From Planobispora rosea (GTDB lineage: Bacteria; Actinomycetota; Actinomycetes; Streptosporangiales; Streptosporangiaceae), in assembly GCF_014648175.1 (NCBI RefSeq), contig NZ_BMQP01000021.1:62001-126000 (forward strand): a stretch of 64,000 nt of DNA. Reading direction: 5' to 3'. The notes under the pieces are model-generated. The model saw only the letters and a program-made list of their open reading frames with translations. It did no database searches and was not told where the DNA came from. Of this stretch, positions 16,310 to 24,032 are shown in pieces. A program made the translations under genes and the position numbers. The number at the start of each line of letters is the position of its first letter. The first letter of the stretch is position 1.

Positions 16310-17233
16310 ATGCGCCGAGTGGTCGGAATTGTCCTTATAGCTGTCGGGGCGTTCCTCATCGTTCTGGCGCCGCTCGTGCGGTTCCAGATCGGGGGCAGCC
16401 TCATCGCGGCGCCGGCCGACCAGTACGGGGTCAGCACGCTGGAGGCCGAAGGGGCGCAGTACTTCAGCGCCAAGGACCTCAAGGTGATGACCGGGCAGCT
16501 CGGCATCACGGTCACCACGCGCGGAGACGTGAGCCAGGCCGACGGCGACCGGGTCGTCTGGGACGAGTTCACCGTGGTCAACGACGTGACGAACAACAAC
16601 CCGGGCATCTCGATCACCGAGCGGCGAAGCGCCTTCAACAAGTTCACCGGCGAGGGCATCACCTGCTGCGCGGTGAACATCGACAAGAAGCCGGTCAAGC
16701 TGGAGGGCCAGATCTACAAGTGGCCCTTCGACGTCGAGAAGAAGACCTACAAGGTCTTCAACTCCACCGCGGGCATGGCGTTCGACGCCAAGTTCGTCGC
16801 TGAGGAGCAGGTCAACGGCCTGCTGGCCTACAAGTTCGAGCAGACGGTTCCGCCCACCAAGACCGAGACCCGGACCGTGCCCGCCTCGATCATGGGTCTG
16901 ACCGGCACGACCGGTGACGTCCAGGTGGACCGCGTCTACGAGGGCAAGAACACGTACTGGATCGAGCCCACGACCGGCTCTCCGGTCCGTCAGGAGCAGC
17001 AGCGCAACGAGGTCCTGAAGACCCAGGACGGCACCGGCACTCCTGTCACCGCCCTGACGGCCGTCGCCAAGATGACCCCCGAGACCGTCAACCAGCTGGT
17101 GAACAACGCTCGCGAGAGCAAGAGCCAGATCACCATGATCAAGACGACGATCCCGCTGGTCCTGCTCCTGGTCGGCCTTCTGTTGCTGGCCGGAGGGTTC
17201 CTGGCGCTCCGCGGCGCCGGCCGCAAGGTGTGA
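16310..17233 (+). CDS. DUF3068 (PorA-family) membrane-anchored protein, copy 2
   Basis: 307 residues with the family's plan: N-terminal helix (about 5-23, VGIVLIAVGAFLIVLAPLV), an extracytoplasmic domain of about 240 residues, C-terminal helix (about 280-300) and a short basic tail. It keeps the same landmarks as copy 1: ITERRSAFNKFTG...TCCA, IYKWPFD, YKFEQTVPP, and YWIEPTTGSPVRQEQ. Unlike copy 1 it ends soon after the second helix (RGAGRKV), so copy 1's tail is the exception. AGGAGG gives a strong ribosome site. It stands alone with its own promoter region and a GC-rich terminator. Function unknown; the two copies may bind different partners. Confidence 0.88.
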   Translation: MRRVVGIVLIAVGAFLIVLAPLVRFQIGGSLIAAPADQYGVSTLEAEGAQYFSAKDLKVMTGQLGITVTTRGDVSQADGDRVVWDEFTVVNDVTNNNPGISITERRSAFNKFTGEGITCCAVNIDKKPVKLEGQIYKWPFDVEKKTYKVFNSTAGMAFDAKFVAEEQVNGLLAYKFEQTVPPTKTETRTVPASIMGLTGTTGDVQVDRVYEGKNTYWIEPTTGSPVRQEQQRNEVLKTQDGTGTPVTALTAVAKMTPETVNQLVNNARESKSQITMIKTTIPLVLLLVGLLLLAGGFLALRGAGRKV

Positions 17234-17256
17234 CGGCGGAGGAGCAAATGATCGCA

Positions 17257-17284
17257 CGGCCGCCGGCGGACCCGCCGGCGGCCG
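17257..17284 (+). terminator. GC hairpin terminator after DUF3068 copy 2
   Basis: CGGCCGCCGGCGG (17257-17269) is the exact reverse complement of 17272-17284; with the inner pairs open it forms a stem of 11-12 pairs. No T-run follows, as is usual for actinomycete terminators. Confidence 0.65.
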
Positions 17285-17378
17285 TCCGCGTGCTGCCCGG
17301 AGCGGTCTGGCGCCGACTGTCGCGTTGAAACGTGTTCTTGTTGTTGCTTCCCGTGGATACCGACAGAATATTCTAGAG

Positions 17379-17392
17379 TAGAACGCGTTGCA
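17379..17392 (+). promoter_or_regulatory. KstR-like operator before the flavoprotein gene
   Basis: TAGAACGCGTTGCA matches every fixed position of the published mycobacterial KstR consensus TnnAACnnGTTnnA. It lies 32 bases before the ATG at 17424, downstream of an AT-rich ATATTCTAGA stretch (17368-17377) whose reverse complement also lies at 1481-1490 before the fused acyl-CoA dehydrogenase. KstR is the TetR-family repressor of sterol catabolism. A 14-base motif with 8 fixed bases can occur by chance, so this is suggestive. Confidence 0.5.
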
Positions 17393-17423
17393 GTTTGCTT
17401 GGCGTGCGCCGTACGGTGAATCC

Positions 17424-18539
17424 ATGCGGACACGTGTCACGGACATGTTCGGAATCGAGTTTCCGATCTTCGCGTTCAGCCACTGCCGGGATGTCGTCGC
17501 CGCGGTCAGCCGCGCCGGCGGGATGGGCGTGCTCGGCGCGCTCTACTTCACTCCGGAAGAGCTCGAGATGGAGCTCAAGTGGATCGACGACCACGTCGAC
17601 GGCAGGCCGTACGGCGTCGACGTGGTCATGCCCGCCTCCTACGCGGGGGCCGACCTCGGCGTCGACTCCCCCGAGGACCTGGTGGGACGCCTGCAGGGGA
17701 TGATTCCCGAAGGCCACCGGAAGTTCGTCGACGACCTGCTGGCCGCGCACGGGGTTCCGCCGCTGTCGGAGGAGGCCGACGCGGGCAAGGTGCTGCTCGG
17801 CTGGACCGACGCCACCGCCCGGCCGCAGGTGGAGGTCGCGCTCAAGCACCCGATCGCGCTGCTGGCCAACGCGCTCGGCCCGCCCCCCGCCGACGTGGTC
17901 GAGATGGCCCATGCCAAGGGCGTCAAGGTGGCCGCGCTGGCCTCCACCCCCCGGCACGCGGTCAAGCAGGTCGAGGTCGGCGTGGACGTGGTGGTGGCGC
18001 AGGGGACCGAGGCGGGCGGGCACACCGGTGAGATCTCCACGATGGTGCTCATCCCGCAGGTCGTCGACGCCGTCGAGGTGCCGGTGCTGGCGGCCGGGGG
18101 CATCGGCAACGGGCGCCAGATGGCGGCGGGCATGGCCCTGGGCGCCGAGGGCGTGTGGACCGGATCGATCTGGCTGACCGTGGAGGAGGCCGACACCCCC
18201 GAGATGGCCAGGCGGCGCATCCTGGAGGCCACCTCCCGCGACACCGTCCGCTCTCGCTCGTGGACCGGAAAGCCGGCCCGGCTGCTGAAGAACGAGTGGA
18301 CCGACGCCTGGGAGTCGGCCGAGTCGCCGGGCACGCTGCCGATGCCGCTGCAGTTCATGCTGGTCTCGGACGCGCTGCGGAGGATCGGCCGGTCCGACGC
18401 CGCCGAGCTGGCGACCTTCCCCGCCGGTCAGATCATCGGCGCCATGAACCAGGTCAAACCGGCCGGGGACGTGGTGTTCGGCATGGTCGAGGAGTATGTC
18501 GAGGCCATGGAGCGCCTGAGCCGCCTGACCGAGGGCTGA
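17424..18539 (+). CDS. Nitronate monooxygenase / 2-nitropropane dioxygenase-like FMN flavoprotein
   Basis: 371-residue TIM-barrel FMN enzyme. It begins MRTRVTDMFGIEFPIFAFSHC; the phosphate-binding region is AQGTEAGGHTGEISTMVLIPQVVDA followed by VPVLAAGGIGNGRQMAAGMALGAEGVWTGS, typical of the family. Annotated relatives oxidise nitronates, but actinobacterial members also act as reductases in steroid ring C/D breakdown (Rv3553/IpdC), which fits the KstR-like site just upstream and the steroid-type genes downstream. The ATG at 17424 is preferred over an upstream TTG at 17388 because the latter lies inside that operator. Exact reaction unresolved. Confidence 0.85.
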   Translation: MRTRVTDMFGIEFPIFAFSHCRDVVAAVSRAGGMGVLGALYFTPEELEMELKWIDDHVDGRPYGVDVVMPASYAGADLGVDSPEDLVGRLQGMIPEGHRKFVDDLLAAHGVPPLSEEADAGKVLLGWTDATARPQVEVALKHPIALLANALGPPPADVVEMAHAKGVKVAALASTPRHAVKQVEVGVDVVVAQGTEAGGHTGEISTMVLIPQVVDAVEVPVLAAGGIGNGRQMAAGMALGAEGVWTGSIWLTVEEADTPEMARRRILEATSRDTVRSRSWTGKPARLLKNEWTDAWESAESPGTLPMPLQFMLVSDALRRIGRSDAAELATFPAGQIIGAMNQVKPAGDVVFGMVEEYVEAMERLSRLTEG

Positions 18540-18713
18540 GGCTCAGGGGCGCCGCCGTGAACGGTACCGAGTGTCGGATGCTCACGACGGCCTCCCCGGG
18601 AAACCTCGCTGCCGGGTGACGGCGGCCCGGCCCCCGGGGGGCGGCGGAGGCCGGTGCGCTCCGAGGCGATGGGACCGGTCGGCGGCGCCACGGCCGATGA
18701 CCGGTCCACGTCG

Positions 18714-21700
18714 CTACGGCACTGTCCTGTCGGGGCGCTCGGAGATGCGGACGAAGCTGACGATCGTGTTCCCCGTCCGCTTGGCGAAGCGCACGTTGAG
18801 CTGGCCGTCGGTGACCTTCACCGTGTACTGACGGGTCACGGCGGTGTACGCGCCCGCCTCCAGGGCCAGGTCCAGCGCGGGGATCGCGAGCTGGCCCTCG
18901 ACGATGACGTCGAAGACGCGCCGCCCCTCGCGCATGCTCCGGATCTCGGCGAAGCCCATCTCGACGGTGTAGACGCCGTCGGGCACCTGGTCGAACCGGT
19001 ACTCCAGCATCCCCTCACGGGCCCGCCGGAACAGCTCCTGCTCGGTGGTGCCCGCGATCGTCCTGCTGGTCGTGGAGGTGCCGGTCCCGCTGCCCACATA
19101 ACCGTGGCCGCCCGTGCCGTACCGCTGGTCGGGGGTCCACCGGTCACCGACGCCGTCGGTGACCGCCCTGGTGCCTCCCGCGTCCACGGCGACCTGGTGC
19201 TTGGGCACCACGACCTTCACGATGATCTCGATCTGCGGGTTCCGGCCGCTCGCCGAGCGCACCAGCAGCCTGCCGGTGCGGACGGTGCCCGGCTGGACGC
19301 CCGCGCTGGAGGCGGTGACCCTCAGCGTCGCCGACGCCCCCGGCCCCAGCTCGCCGGCGGCGGGGGTCACGCTGAGCCAGGACTGGGCGGGGTCGGTCAC
19401 GACGGTGTAGGCCGTGGCGCCGCCCAGGTTGCTCAGCCCGACCGTGCCGGTCCGGGTGGCCTCGGCCGGCATCACCAGGGCCAGCTCGCCGGATGAGGCC
19501 GTCACCCGGCCGGTGGCCAGGGCGACGTCGATCCGGGTCCTGGCGCCGGCGGTGACGGTGATCTCCCGGGTGGAGGTCCCGTAGTGCTCCTTGGAGACCT
19601 CGACCTGGTAGTCGCCCGCCGGGACCTGCCCGAGGAAGGCGCCGTCCGGCCCGGTGGTGAAGGTCGCCACCTCGTCGGCCTCCCGGGTGAGCAGGGCCGT
19701 GGCCGCGGTCCGGACCTTCACCGTCGCGCCCGCCAGCGGCTCGCGGTCGTTGGCGTCGGTGACGACGCCGCTCAGCAGCCCGTGCCGGCTCGGGGTGAAG
19801 GTCAGGCCCCGTCCCTCGCTGATCGCGGCGGTGTCGTGGGAGTACTGCAGCGCGTCGGCGCCGTCCGGGCCCTCGATGCCGATCGTGGCGCCGATCCCGG
19901 AGTCGCGCTCACTGTTGACGTCGCGGTAGCGGTAGCCGATGGAGCCGTCCTCGCCCAGCAGCACCGAGAACGAGATGCGCTGGGCGGAGTCGGCGTAGAA
20001 GCGGGCGTTGCGCCATTCGATGACGAAGGTGCGCTCCGGCGCGGTCCCGGCGGTGGCGGTGTAGACCCCGGCCTGGGCGTCCAGGACGAGGTCGTCCCAG
20101 TAGGGGTAGACCGCCGTGTTGGGCGCGCCGGTGGAGGGCAGGGCCCCGTTGCCCGCCGAGGTGCTGGAGGCGGCGAAGCTCACGAACCCGTTGCTGCTGA
20201 TCCATCCGCCGGTGTAGGTGGCGCCGTAGAAGGGGAAGGCGAACGGCAGCGTGACCGGCTGGGCCGCGTCGTCGCCGGTGAGCGGGTGTTTCTCGGTGCC
20301 CGCCACGTACGGTAGCGCGGCGCTCGCGCAGGTGTGCCCGAAGGCGTCGGTACGGCGCGGCAGCTCGACGTCCCTGGTCAGATCGGCGCTCACGGTGACC
20401 GGCACGGTGAGGTTGCCGGCGCACCGGGAGGCCGGGGTGACCTTCAGTTCGTACTCGCCGTGCGGCAGCGTGAGCCGGTACCGCCCGGCGGCGTCGGTGA
20501 CCGTGCTGACCGGGGTGCCCGCCGCGGCCACCGTGGCGCCCTCCTCGGGCGCGCCGCCGACGGTGACCGTTCCCGAGACCGTGCTGGCGGGCAGCGCCGT
20601 CAGCGTCACGTCCTCGGTGACCGTCCGGTCGGCCACGACGGTGACGGTGGCGGTGGTCTCCCGGTACCCGAACTTCCCGGCGGTGAGCCGGTACTCGCCC
20701 GCCAGCAGGCGGGGCAGCGTGTACGTCCCGTCCGGCCCGGTGGCGACCGTGCGGCTCAGCGGCCCGGTGACGGTGACCGCGGCCCCGGGCACCGGCGAGC
20801 CACCGGAGGTGACGGTGCCGGTCAGCGTGCCGAGCGGGTCGTCGGGGGCGGCCTGGACCGACGCGAACGCGTCGAGCCGGCCCTCGCCCCAGACGTTGTT
20901 GTCCGCGGCGGTTCCGCCGCACCGGGTGTCGTCGACGTCGATCGCGGAGCGGTCGAGCAGCGCCCGGGTGGCGGCGATGTCGCCCTGCAGGCCGGGGGAG
21001 GCCGACCACATCAGCGCCACGGTGGCCGCCACGTGCGGGGAGGCCATCGACGTGCCGGAGAAGGCCCCGTAGCCGCCGCCCGCCACGGCCGAGCGCACGT
21101 TGACGCCGGGCGCCGCGAGGTTGGGCTTGATCTCGCCGTTCTCGCCGGCGCCGCGGGTGGACGAGCTCCAGATGGCGTTGGCGGAGTCGAAGGCCCCGGC
21201 GCTGTAGCTGGAGACGTACTGCCCGGGGGAGCCGCTGGAGTTGCAGCCCGCGCCCGAGAGGTTGCCGTTGGCGAAGGCGGGGAAGATGCCCGCCGCCACC
21301 CACGCCTCGACGACCTCCTTGTACCAGGGGTCGAAGCCGGCCCCGCCCCAGGAGTTGTTGACGATGTGCGGGGCCAGGTCGGGGCGGGGGTTGCGGCCGT
21401 CGAGATCGGTGGGCGCGAGGATCCACTGCCCGGCGGCGAGCAGCGAGGCGTCGCTGCAGGTGTTGCTCTCGCAGCCCTTGGCGGCGATCCACCGCGCGCC
21501 GGGGGCGACGCCGATGACGTTGGCGCCTTCACCGCCGACCATGGTGCCCATGGTGTGGGTGCCGTGGTCGTTGTTGTCGCAGGGCTCGGCGGCGGGGCAC
21601 ACGCCCGCGGGGTCGAACCAGTTGTAGTCGTGGCTGAGGGTGCCGTCGGCGTTCCTGCCGCGGTATCGGTCGGCCAGCGCCGGGTGGTCGAACCGTACGC

Positions 21701-22262
21701 CGGTGTCGATGTTGGCCACCACGATGCCCTCGCCGCGGCTGCCGAGCTCGTCCCAGACCCGGGGGGCGTTGACCCGGTCGATGTTCCACTCGACCGCGTC
21801 GACCCGCGCGGCCTCCTTGCCGGGTTGCGGCTCGGGCACCGCGGCGACGCGGGTGGGCTCGACCCGCTCCACCTCGGGCAGCTTGGCGATCTCGGCGGCC
21901 AGCTTGGCGTCGCCGGTCACCCGGACGGCGTTGACGATCCAGAACGGGGTGAAGCCCGCGCTCTCGGCGGCCAGGAGCTTGCGCAGGCCGGCCTGCGACG
22001 AGGCGGCGACCTCGGTCTTGGCGCGGTAGACCCGCTTGGCCTTCTCGTCCTTGGTCGTCGCCTCGCGGGCCGCGCTGAGGTCGGCGCCGCTCTTCATGCG
22101 CACCCAGAAGGTGGCCTTGTCGTCGGCGGCCAGGTCCGCCAGGACGGCTTTGTCGATCTTGTCGGGATCGGGCGCGGCCTGGGCCACGCCCTGCGGGATC
22201 ATGAGGGCGAGGACGGCGGCCCAGATCAGGGCCGTCCTCCGGCGCCGGGGGGTGGGGGACAC
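18714..22262 (-). CDS. Secreted subtilisin-like (S8) protease with Ig-like repeats and malectin-like C-terminus
   Basis: 1182 residues, secreted: signal peptide (about 1-29, cleavage after AQA), inhibitor I9-like propeptide (about 45-140), and S8 catalytic domain (about 160-470) with Asp186 (ANIDTGVR), His233 (NDHGTHTMG) and Ser405 (FSGTSMASPH). Then come two carboxypeptidase regulatory-like beta-sandwich repeats (about 475-640), a region beginning FGHTCASAALPYVAG with FPFYGATYTGGWISSNGFVSF (about 640-800), another regulatory-like repeat, and a C-terminal malectin-like carbohydrate-binding domain (about 1020-1175, VAVDAGG...FAEI...FDVIVEG). An extracellular scavenging protease, perhaps held to glycans. 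GTG start has GAAGGAG five bases upstream. Single gene, convergent with the flavoprotein. Confidence 0.92.
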   Translation of the reverse strand: MSPTPRRRRTALIWAAVLALMIPQGVAQAAPDPDKIDKAVLADLAADDKATFWVRMKSGADLSAAREATTKDEKAKRVYRAKTEVAASSQAGLRKLLAAESAGFTPFWIVNAVRVTGDAKLAAEIAKLPEVERVEPTRVAAVPEPQPGKEAARVDAVEWNIDRVNAPRVWDELGSRGEGIVVANIDTGVRFDHPALADRYRGRNADGTLSHDYNWFDPAGVCPAAEPCDNNDHGTHTMGTMVGGEGANVIGVAPGARWIAAKGCESNTCSDASLLAAGQWILAPTDLDGRNPRPDLAPHIVNNSWGGAGFDPWYKEVVEAWVAAGIFPAFANGNLSGAGCNSSGSPGQYVSSYSAGAFDSANAIWSSSTRGAGENGEIKPNLAAPGVNVRSAVAGGGYGAFSGTSMASPHVAATVALMWSASPGLQGDIAATRALLDRSAIDVDDTRCGGTAADNNVWGEGRLDAFASVQAAPDDPLGTLTGTVTSGGSPVPGAAVTVTGPLSRTVATGPDGTYTLPRLLAGEYRLTAGKFGYRETTATVTVVADRTVTEDVTLTALPASTVSGTVTVGGAPEEGATVAAAGTPVSTVTDAAGRYRLTLPHGEYELKVTPASRCAGNLTVPVTVSADLTRDVELPRRTDAFGHTCASAALPYVAGTEKHPLTGDDAAQPVTLPFAFPFYGATYTGGWISSNGFVSFAASSTSAGNGALPSTGAPNTAVYPYWDDLVLDAQAGVYTATAGTAPERTFVIEWRNARFYADSAQRISFSVLLGEDGSIGYRYRDVNSERDSGIGATIGIEGPDGADALQYSHDTAAISEGRGLTFTPSRHGLLSGVVTDANDREPLAGATVKVRTAATALLTREADEVATFTTGPDGAFLGQVPAGDYQVEVSKEHYGTSTREITVTAGARTRIDVALATGRVTASSGELALVMPAEATRTGTVGLSNLGGATAYTVVTDPAQSWLSVTPAAGELGPGASATLRVTASSAGVQPGTVRTGRLLVRSASGRNPQIEIIVKVVVPKHQVAVDAGGTRAVTDGVGDRWTPDQRYGTGGHGYVGSGTGTSTTSRTIAGTTEQELFRRAREGMLEYRFDQVPDGVYTVEMGFAEIRSMREGRRVFDVIVEGQLAIPALDLALEAGAYTAVTRQYTVKVTDGQLNVRFAKRTGNTIVSFVRISERPDRTVP

Positions 22263-22437
22263 ATGATCTCCTTCACGTCGGGGCGGCGGTGCACCGCCGG
22301 GCAGGGTGACGTGGGATGGACGTGATCTTTACCGCCCATGTGGAGGATCATGAATCGCGCCTGTTGCCTTTTCAAGGTGTTGACAGGTTGCAATGCGACA
22401 TGTCACGAAAAAGCAGGCTGCATTCCGTGACGTCGTC

Positions 22438-23253
22438 TCACTCGCCGCGGTAGACCGCGGGACGCTTCTCCCGGAAGGCGCGGGAGCCCTCCTTGGCGTC
22501 CTCGGAGCCGATCACCGGCCAGCCGACGGCGTCGGAGACCTTCAGGGCCTCGGCCTCGGGCATGCCCAGCGTCTCGCGGTAGGTGCGCAGGATGGCCTGG
22601 ACGGCCAGCGGCCCGCATTCGGCGATCTGGGCGGCGGCCTCCAGGGCGGCGGCGAGGGCCTGGCCGTCGGGGACGACCCGGTTGACCAGGCCCATGGCCA
22701 GCGCCTCCCGGGCGGTGATCGACCGGCCGGTCAGCAGGATGTCCATCGCGAAGGCGTAGGGGATCTGGCGGGGGAGCCGGATCGCCGAACCGCCCATCGG
22801 GAACAGCGCGCGGCGCGCCTCGAACAGGCCGAGGGTGGCGGACTCGGCGACCACGCGCAGGTCGGTGCCGACGAGCAGTTCGGTCCCCCCGGCCACGGCG
22901 TAGCCCTCCACCGCGCAGACGATCGGCTTGCTCGGCAGCGCGTCCGGGTCCCGGAGCAGGCCCTTCCAGTGGAAGTCGGGGATCTGCGCGGCGCGCTCCC
23001 GGACCCGCGGGTCGTCGGAGGGGGTGCCCATGGCCTTCAGGTCGGCGCCCGCGCAGAAGGTGCCGTCCGCGCCGGTCAGCACGGCGACGCGGACCTCCGG
23101 CTCGGCCGAGACGTAGGCCCACGCCTCGGCCAGACCGATCAACATGTCCGAGGAGAGGGCGTTCTTCGCCTCCGGCCGGTTCATGGTCACCACGACGACG
23201 TGACCGTCGCGCTCGATCCGGCAGTGCGGCGTGCTGATCGGCAGCAGTTCCAC
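22438..23253 (-). CDS. Enoyl-CoA hydratase/isomerase (crotonase family)
   Basis: 271-residue crotonase-fold enzyme that hydrates or isomerises enoyl-CoA thioesters. Oxyanion-hole motifs: EAKNALSSDM and GTFCAGADLKAM; third conserved block EGYAVAGGTELLVGTDLRV. GTG at 23253 is preferred because GGAGG stands 6 bases upstream; the ATG at 23277 lacks a site. A KstR2-like palindrome and a TAATTA -10 candidate lie directly upstream, so the gene is probably co-regulated with the ligase/Ltp operon on the other side of the sortase genes and works in the same acyl-CoA pathway. Confidence 0.9.
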   Translation of the reverse strand: MELLPISTPHCRIERDGHVVVVTMNRPEAKNALSSDMLIGLAEAWAYVSAEPEVRVAVLTGADGTFCAGADLKAMGTPSDDPRVRERAAQIPDFHWKGLLRDPDALPSKPIVCAVEGYAVAGGTELLVGTDLRVVAESATLGLFEARRALFPMGGSAIRLPRQIPYAFAMDILLTGRSITAREALAMGLVNRVVPDGQALAAALEAAAQIAECGPLAVQAILRTYRETLGMPEAEALKVSDAVGWPVIGSEDAKEGSRAFREKRPAVYRGE

Positions 23254-23285
23254 GGACGACCTCCGCTGGTTAGCCATTAATTAGC

Positions 23286-23295
23286 CAAGCGCTTG
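23286..23295 (-). promoter_or_regulatory. KstR2-like palindrome CAAGCGCTTG upstream of the hydratase
   Basis: CAAGCGCTTG with flanks gives GCCAAGCGCTTGTT, one mismatch from the KstR2 consensus AnCAAGnnCTTGnT. It stops 5-6 bases before a TAATTA that can serve as the leftward -10. The same ten bases occur at 25670-25679. Confidence 0.5.
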
Positions 23296-23316
23296 TTAGG
23301 TCATCCTAGGTCCGGT

Positions 23317-23383
23317 ACGGCCCGGGCCGCCAGATGGACTACGGCCCGGGCCGCCGGAGTACGGCTCAGGCCGCCAGATGGGC
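23317..23383 (-). repeat. Three-copy tandem repeat spanning the sortase stop codon
   Basis: Units start at 23317, 23341 and 23361, all with ACGGC(C/T)C(G/A)GGCCGCC; units 1 and 3 also share AGATGG. The unit at 23361 holds the last sortase codons and its TGA; in the other copies the TGA has become CGG. The 3' end of the gene was apparently duplicated twice. Confidence 0.75.
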
Positions 23384-24025
23384 GTAGACGATGACGTTGT
23401 CCTCGTAGTGCCCGGTCGCCGCGTCGAAGGCGCCGCCGCAGGTGATCAGCCGCAGCTCGGGGGCGGCGGTGTCGCCGTACACCTTGGCGGTGGGGAACTC
23501 GTCCTTGTCCACCCGCTCCAGGCCGTCGACGGTGAAGGAGGCGACCGTGCCGTCCGCGCGCCTCACCTTGATCACATCACCCGGCTCCAGCCGGTGGGCC
23601 TCGGCGAAGACCGCGGGCTTGCCGTACGCGTCCACGTGCCCGAGGAGGACGGCGGGGCCCTTCTCACCCGGGGTCGGCCGGTGCCGGTACCAGCCGACGA
23701 GTCCGGGCCGCTCCAGCGACGGGACCTCGACGGTCCGGTCGGCGTTCAGGCCCACCGGCTCGACCGGCGCGCCCTTCACCCCGATCGCCGGGATGTCCAG
23801 GCGGACGGGCTTCGAGGCGGCCATCGCCCTGCCGGGGACGACGGCGAAGGCCGGCTTGCCGGCGGGCCGGGCGGTGTCCGCGGAGACGGACGGGACCGGG
23901 GTCGGCCCGTCGCCGACGGGCCCGCCCGACAGAGCGGACCCGGCGGCGAGGACGCCGCAGAAGATGGCCAGGGCCGCGCCGCCGGCGGCGACGGCGCGGC
24001 TCACGGACGCGGGACGGCCGGCCAC
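23366..24025 (-). CDS. Sortase (class E/F type)
   Basis: 219-residue membrane-anchored transpeptidase that would attach secreted proteins to the cell wall. N-terminal helix about 10-33; sortase domain from about 70. Catalytic His is in VLLGHVDAYG, catalytic Cys in LITCGG. Between that Cys and the C-terminus (YAHLAA) there is no Arg: where the third catalytic residue is expected the sequence is GHYEDNVIVYA, so another Arg may serve or the enzyme may be atypical. It lies 7 bases downstream of a gene for a surface protein with a C-terminal membrane anchor, its likely substrate. Confidence 0.88.
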   Translation of the reverse strand: MAGRPASVSRAVAAGGAALAIFCGVLAAGSALSGGPVGDGPTPVPSVSADTARPAGKPAFAVVPGRAMAASKPVRLDIPAIGVKGAPVEPVGLNADRTVEVPSLERPGLVGWYRHRPTPGEKGPAVLLGHVDAYGKPAVFAEAHRLEPGDVIKVRRADGTVASFTVDGLERVDKDEFPTAKVYGDTAAPELRLITCGGAFDAATGHYEDNVIVYAHLAA

Positions 24026-24032
24026 GATCGGG

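Noticed and set aside
20334..22325. 663-codon plus-strand frame opposite the S8 protease
   Set aside because: Product is Gly/Ala/Arg/Val low-complexity without motifs; shadow of the protease.
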